A stretch of DNA of 35,850 nucleotides from Promethearchaeota archaeon Loki_b31 (GTDB taxonomy: Archaea; Asgardarchaeota; Lokiarchaeia; Sigyniarchaeales; SOKP01), in assembly GCA_005222975.1 (NCBI GenBank), contig NJBI01000036.1:1-35850 (forward strand), written 5' to 3'. A program made the translations under genes and the position numbers. Position 1 is the stretch's first letter, and each line of letters begins with the position of its first letter. Under the pieces are notes generated by a model that was not told where the DNA came from, did not search any database, and worked only from the letters and a program-made list of their open reading frames with translations. Shown in pieces: positions 33,554 through 35,850 of this stretch.

Positions 33554-34327
33554 TTACAATTTCTTCAATAACTCGCTAATTCCACCTGGCATGAAAATAA
33601 CTATCTTCTCAGAGGGATCTTGTGAAATATCTCGAATTGTTTGAAGAGTCCTTAATTGAAGCGCTGCTGGGTATGATACCATTATGTTCGCTGCTTGTAC
33701 TAAATTTTCAGCTGCTCCTAGCTCGCCCTCACTCGCAATTATTACGGCACGCTTTTCCCGCTCTGCTTCTGCTTGTTTTGCCATAGCTCTCTTCATTTCA
33801 GCAGGAAGTTCAAGTTCCTGAATATTAATGCTCTTAATGTCGATACCCCAATCGCTAGTCTCTTTATCAACGATACCCCTAATCTCTGTAGCAACCTTTT
33901 CCCTATCAGTTAAAACGCTGTCCAATTCCATGTTACCTAAAACATCTCTCAACGCGGCTTGCGTGTACTGACGCACGGCATAAGCGTAATTTTGAATTTT
34001 TATGATTGCATCTTCTGGCTTTTCAACTTTATAATACACTACTGTATTTACTAAGACAGGTATATTGTCTCTTGTCATTACTTCTTGACGAGGAATGTCT
34101 GCCGTGATGATTCTCAAGTCAACTTTTTGAGATTTTTCTAAAAGCGGGATGATAAATACAACACCTGGGCCAATTGTACGCTTGAATTTACCTAATCTAA
34201 AGATTACGAGCCTTTCGTATTCTAAAACCACCTTAATACCCGCTAATAGCCAGCATCCCAAAAAAATTCCTAGGCCAATTAAGAAAGGTAAAATAATAAA
34301 TAACATATCAAATCCTTGTAATAACAT
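33554..34327 (-). CDS. Stomatin/prohibitin family (SPFH) membrane protein
   Basis: This 257-aa protein has an N-terminal membrane hairpin (~8-32), then the band-7/SPFH domain (~33-185: YERLVIFRLGKFKRTIGPG; the MTRDNIPVLVNTVVYYKVE segment; AALRDVLGNMELDSVLTDR). A coiled-coil stretch rich in Ala, Glu and Lys follows (~185-215). Stomatins form ring-like oligomers on the membrane and associate with NfeD-type proteases, but no NfeD gene is beside it. It is the first gene of a two-gene operon with the hexulose-phosphate-synthase-like enzyme, a curious pairing. Confidence 0.93.
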   Translation of the reverse strand: MLLQGFDMLFIILPFLIGLGIFLGCWLLAGIKVVLEYERLVIFRLGKFKRTIGPGVVFIIPLLEKSQKVDLRIITADIPRQEVMTRDNIPVLVNTVVYYKVEKPEDAIIKIQNYAYAVRQYTQAALRDVLGNMELDSVLTDREKVATEIRGIVDKETSDWGIDIKSINIQELELPAEMKRAMAKQAEAEREKRAVIIASEGELGAAENLVQAANIMVSYPAALQLRTLQTIRDISQDPSEKIVIFMPGGISELLKKL

Positions 34328-34490
34328 TTTTCATCATTTTTTATATTTTAATTTAGATTCCAAGAGATACATGGTGACTTAGTATATTTAAATGTTAATA
34401 AATAGTTATCTTCTTTTGTCCAAAAAATTGTAATTCGTAAAAATTTTGTACTTTTTTCTGTATATTTTTATTACTGAAGAACCTAACTCT

Positions 34491-34516
34491 GATTGGATTT
34501 TTTAGCACATCCAATC
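34491..34516. promoter_or_regulatory. Perfect 8-bp inverted repeat in the stomatin/zinc-ribbon divergent gap
   Basis: GATTGGAT (34491-34498) and ATCCAATC (34509-34516) are perfect arms with a 10-base loop. It is about 80 bases upstream of the zinc-ribbon gene start, and above its TATA-like TTTTATATATTC (~34550-34561). It could be an operator. Confidence 0.45.
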
Positions 34517-34598
34517 TTAACACCATGACAAAATTTTATTAATGTAAATTTTTATATATTCTCATGATACGAAAAAACAAGAAATAGTTTTACTAATC

Positions 34599-34910
34599 AT
34601 GTCTTCATCAATATTTGAGTTTATAGGTTTATCTTTCGTAGTTGTTTTCGTTGCGGTCGTTATCTTTCTTATTCTTGTTATTCTCATCGTATTCAAATTG
34701 TTAAGAATGAATGTAAACGAAGATAATTCTAAGGAGATAGATAAAGATAAGAATATTGTTGAACCCACCGTTCATTTAATCGAACTCTCAAAGAAAGGAG
34801 ATAAGAAAGAAAATAATGCGCGTGTGAATGCCCAATTCTGTACATATTGTGGAGAAAATATTTCTAAGGGACTCAAACATTGCCCGTTTTGTGGAGCAGA
34901 AACTAAATAA
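34599..34910 (+). CDS. Membrane-anchored zinc-ribbon protein, 103 aa
   Basis: The N-terminus is one membrane helix (about 5-32, beginning IFEFIGLSFVVVFVAVVIFL). A charged linker follows (33-80), then a C-terminal zinc ribbon FCTYCGENISKGLKHCPFCG with the CxxC-x10-CxxC spacing. This architecture is common among archaeal small proteins of unknown role, often regulating or tethering. It is tail-to-tail with the next small zinc-ribbon gene (17 bp gap). Confidence 0.75.
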   Translation: MSSSIFEFIGLSFVVVFVAVVIFLILVILIVFKLLRMNVNEDNSKEIDKDKNIVEPTVHLIELSKKGDKKENNARVNAQFCTYCGENISKGLKHCPFCGAETK

Positions 34911-34926
34911 GGGTTCTTTTTTAATA

Positions 34927-35031
34927 TTAATCGACTAAACTAAATGTTGCATCTTCAGCACCACATTCGGGGCATTTCTCAGGGATGTCCTCTAAATCGA
35001 ATGTAGCTCCACATTCATCACATTTCCACAT
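34927..35031 (-). CDS. Small rubredoxin-like zinc-ribbon protein, 34 aa
   Basis: On the minus strand the 34-codon frame reads MWKCDECGATFDLEDIPEKC, then PECGAEDATFSLVD. Two CxxC pairs (KCDEC and KCPEC) 13 residues apart make a complete zinc or iron knuckle, as in the rubredoxin-like domain of rubrerythrins. It is too short for most gene finders. There is a weak GAGA ribosome-like site. Likely a small metal-binding protein, perhaps a redox partner. Confidence 0.7.
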   Translation of the reverse strand: MWKCDECGATFDLEDIPEKCPECGAEDATFSLVD

Positions 35032-35276
35032 TTAGCTTCTCTTTTTGTAACTATTTTTTTAAAAAAAGAGTATGTTTATTAAAGAATAGCTAATAAATCA
35101 TATAAGTGTTTTCATTCGACAAAATTTGCGTTTTCTTCAACTTATTTAGCTTATTAAGTAAATTTCCTCTAAAAAATATAGCTTGTTTCTTATTACACAT
35201 CTCAATTCCCGTATCCTCCAATTCTACCAACCAATTGAAACAAAAAACTTAAATCTTCAAAAAACAATTATTATTC

Positions 35277-35807
35277 ATGGAAAAAAAACACGAAGATAAG
35301 TTAGAAGTTGAAATTCGCGAGCATTCGGACGCAGATTTCTTCCCTGAAAAATGTCCCTCTTGCGGTAGCGAAAAAATTAAACGCAAAACATATAAAATGC
35401 GAACAATTCAAGACCTTGGCACACCGACGATCTGTAGGCGGATAAGATACGAGAAAGTAACGTTCATTTGTAAGGATTGTAAGAAAACATTCACGATCAG
35501 GCATCCCCTCATACCTCCTCGCACTTCATACATGCCTGGAGTAATAAAATACGCTACATTAAGAATATTAAAAGAAGGAGATTCTATTCGTCGCGTAACT
35601 AAGGATCTTAACGAGTTACATCATGTAGAAGTTTCTGTTAGTGAAGTTAAATTATGGGTCGATAAAGAGGGAAAACGGGGCGAATTAAATGTTGATTTTT
35701 CTAACGAAGAACCTCCAAAAGACTTTTCGGGATTCATTTCCATTGACGGGACGTTTAAAGCGGCGACTACAAAAAAAAACGATCTCAAAACGGGAACAAA
35801 AAAGTAG
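35277..35807 (+). CDS. Zinc-ribbon DDE transposase, 5' part; frame breaks at slippery heptamer
   Basis: The 176-codon frame has an N-terminal zinc ribbon CPSCGSEKIKRK...CKDC (~24-67) as in transposases with a DNA-binding ribbon, then a helical segment (~85-130), and FISIDGTFKAATTKKN (~146-160) whose SIDGTF fits the first catalytic Asp of a DDE (MULE-like) fold. The frame stops with TAG at 35805. Just before it is A AAA AAG (35798-35804), positioned exactly in frame, and the -1 frame then reads VDKKGILVANDRVTK and stays open to the window end. The rest of the gene is outside. Programmed frameshift, mutation or sequencing error are all possible. Confidence 0.65.
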   Translation: MEKKHEDKLEVEIREHSDADFFPEKCPSCGSEKIKRKTYKMRTIQDLGTPTICRRIRYEKVTFICKDCKKTFTIRHPLIPPRTSYMPGVIKYATLRILKEGDSIRRVTKDLNELHHVEVSVSEVKLWVDKEGKRGELNVDFSNEEPPKDFSGFISIDGTFKAATTKKNDLKTGTKK

Positions 35808-35850
35808 ACAAGAAAGGAATACTCGTAGCAAACGACCGAGTTACAAAAAA

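Noticed and set aside
35083..35098. AATAGCTAATAAATC in the gap before the last transposase gene, similar to the operator's left arm
   Set aside because: The right arm is absent, and the flanks do not match the other two sites.
1..35850. CRISPR arrays, tRNA genes and ribosomal RNA genes
   Set aside because: No regularly spaced repeats and no tRNA- or rRNA-like conserved stretches were seen on either strand.

Overview
This is an AT-rich window (roughly one third G+C by eye, not computed) from an archaeon. The signs are TATA-like boxes with very short leaders, T-rich tracts after genes, an archaeal-type RNase P RNA, a C-terminally membrane-anchored peptide-binding protein and a TnpB of a type found in archaea. 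An Asgard (Lokiarchaeia-like) origin fits the gene set, but that is inference and no marker gene here settles it.

Layout. (1) 1-2600: the 5' end of a thiolase gene runs off the left edge (minus strand). A complete IS1634/IS4-like insertion sequence follows (90-2191, 37-bp terminal inverted repeats, candidate 5-bp target duplication), then a dead fragment of a 3-hydroxyacyl-CoA dehydrogenase. (2) 2597-11098: an oligopeptide-type ABC importer. The binding protein is divergent on the minus strand; a small membrane protein, two permeases and two ATPases are on the plus strand. Both ATPases carry an N-terminal block of membrane helices, which is unusual. (3) 11358-18202: an anaerobic radical/aldehyde module. 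It has a glycyl radical enzyme (plus strand) facing its radical-SAM activase, a tungsten-type aldehyde:ferredoxin oxidoreductase and an iron-dependent alcohol dehydrogenase (minus strand). The alcohol dehydrogenase and activase promoters share an almost identical 25-bp site built on a palindrome. A TetR-type regulator is divergent from the dehydrogenase. (4) 19264-23095: an unrecognised 345-aa protein, a truncated thiolase, a carboxymuconolactone-decarboxylase-like protein, a scar joining a thiolase start to an enoyl-CoA hydratase end, and a lone TnpB gene. (5) 23240-29110: two nitronate-monooxygenase-like flavoproteins, a second activase without its own glycyl radical enzyme, an FMN split-barrel protein, a type I sulfatase and a 53-aa acidic protein. 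(6) 29260-35031: a proton-pumping pyrophosphatase, RNase P RNA, a Cys-rich protein, a hexulose-phosphate-synthase-like enzyme with a stomatin, and two small zinc-ribbon proteins. (7) 35277-end: the 5' part of a zinc-ribbon transposase whose frame breaks at a perfect A AAA AAG slippery heptamer.

How it may work together. Peptides enter through the ABC system. The glycyl radical enzyme probably makes an aldehyde, which the oxidoreductase oxidises to an acid (reducing ferredoxin) or the alcohol dehydrogenase reduces to an alcohol. Membrane pyrophosphatase recovers energy from pyrophosphate. The substrate of the glycyl radical enzyme cannot be named from sequence reading alone. Scattered among these genes are remnants of fatty-acid beta-oxidation genes (thiolase three times, enoyl-CoA hydratase, hydroxyacyl-CoA dehydrogenase), pointing to repeated duplication and decay of that gene family.
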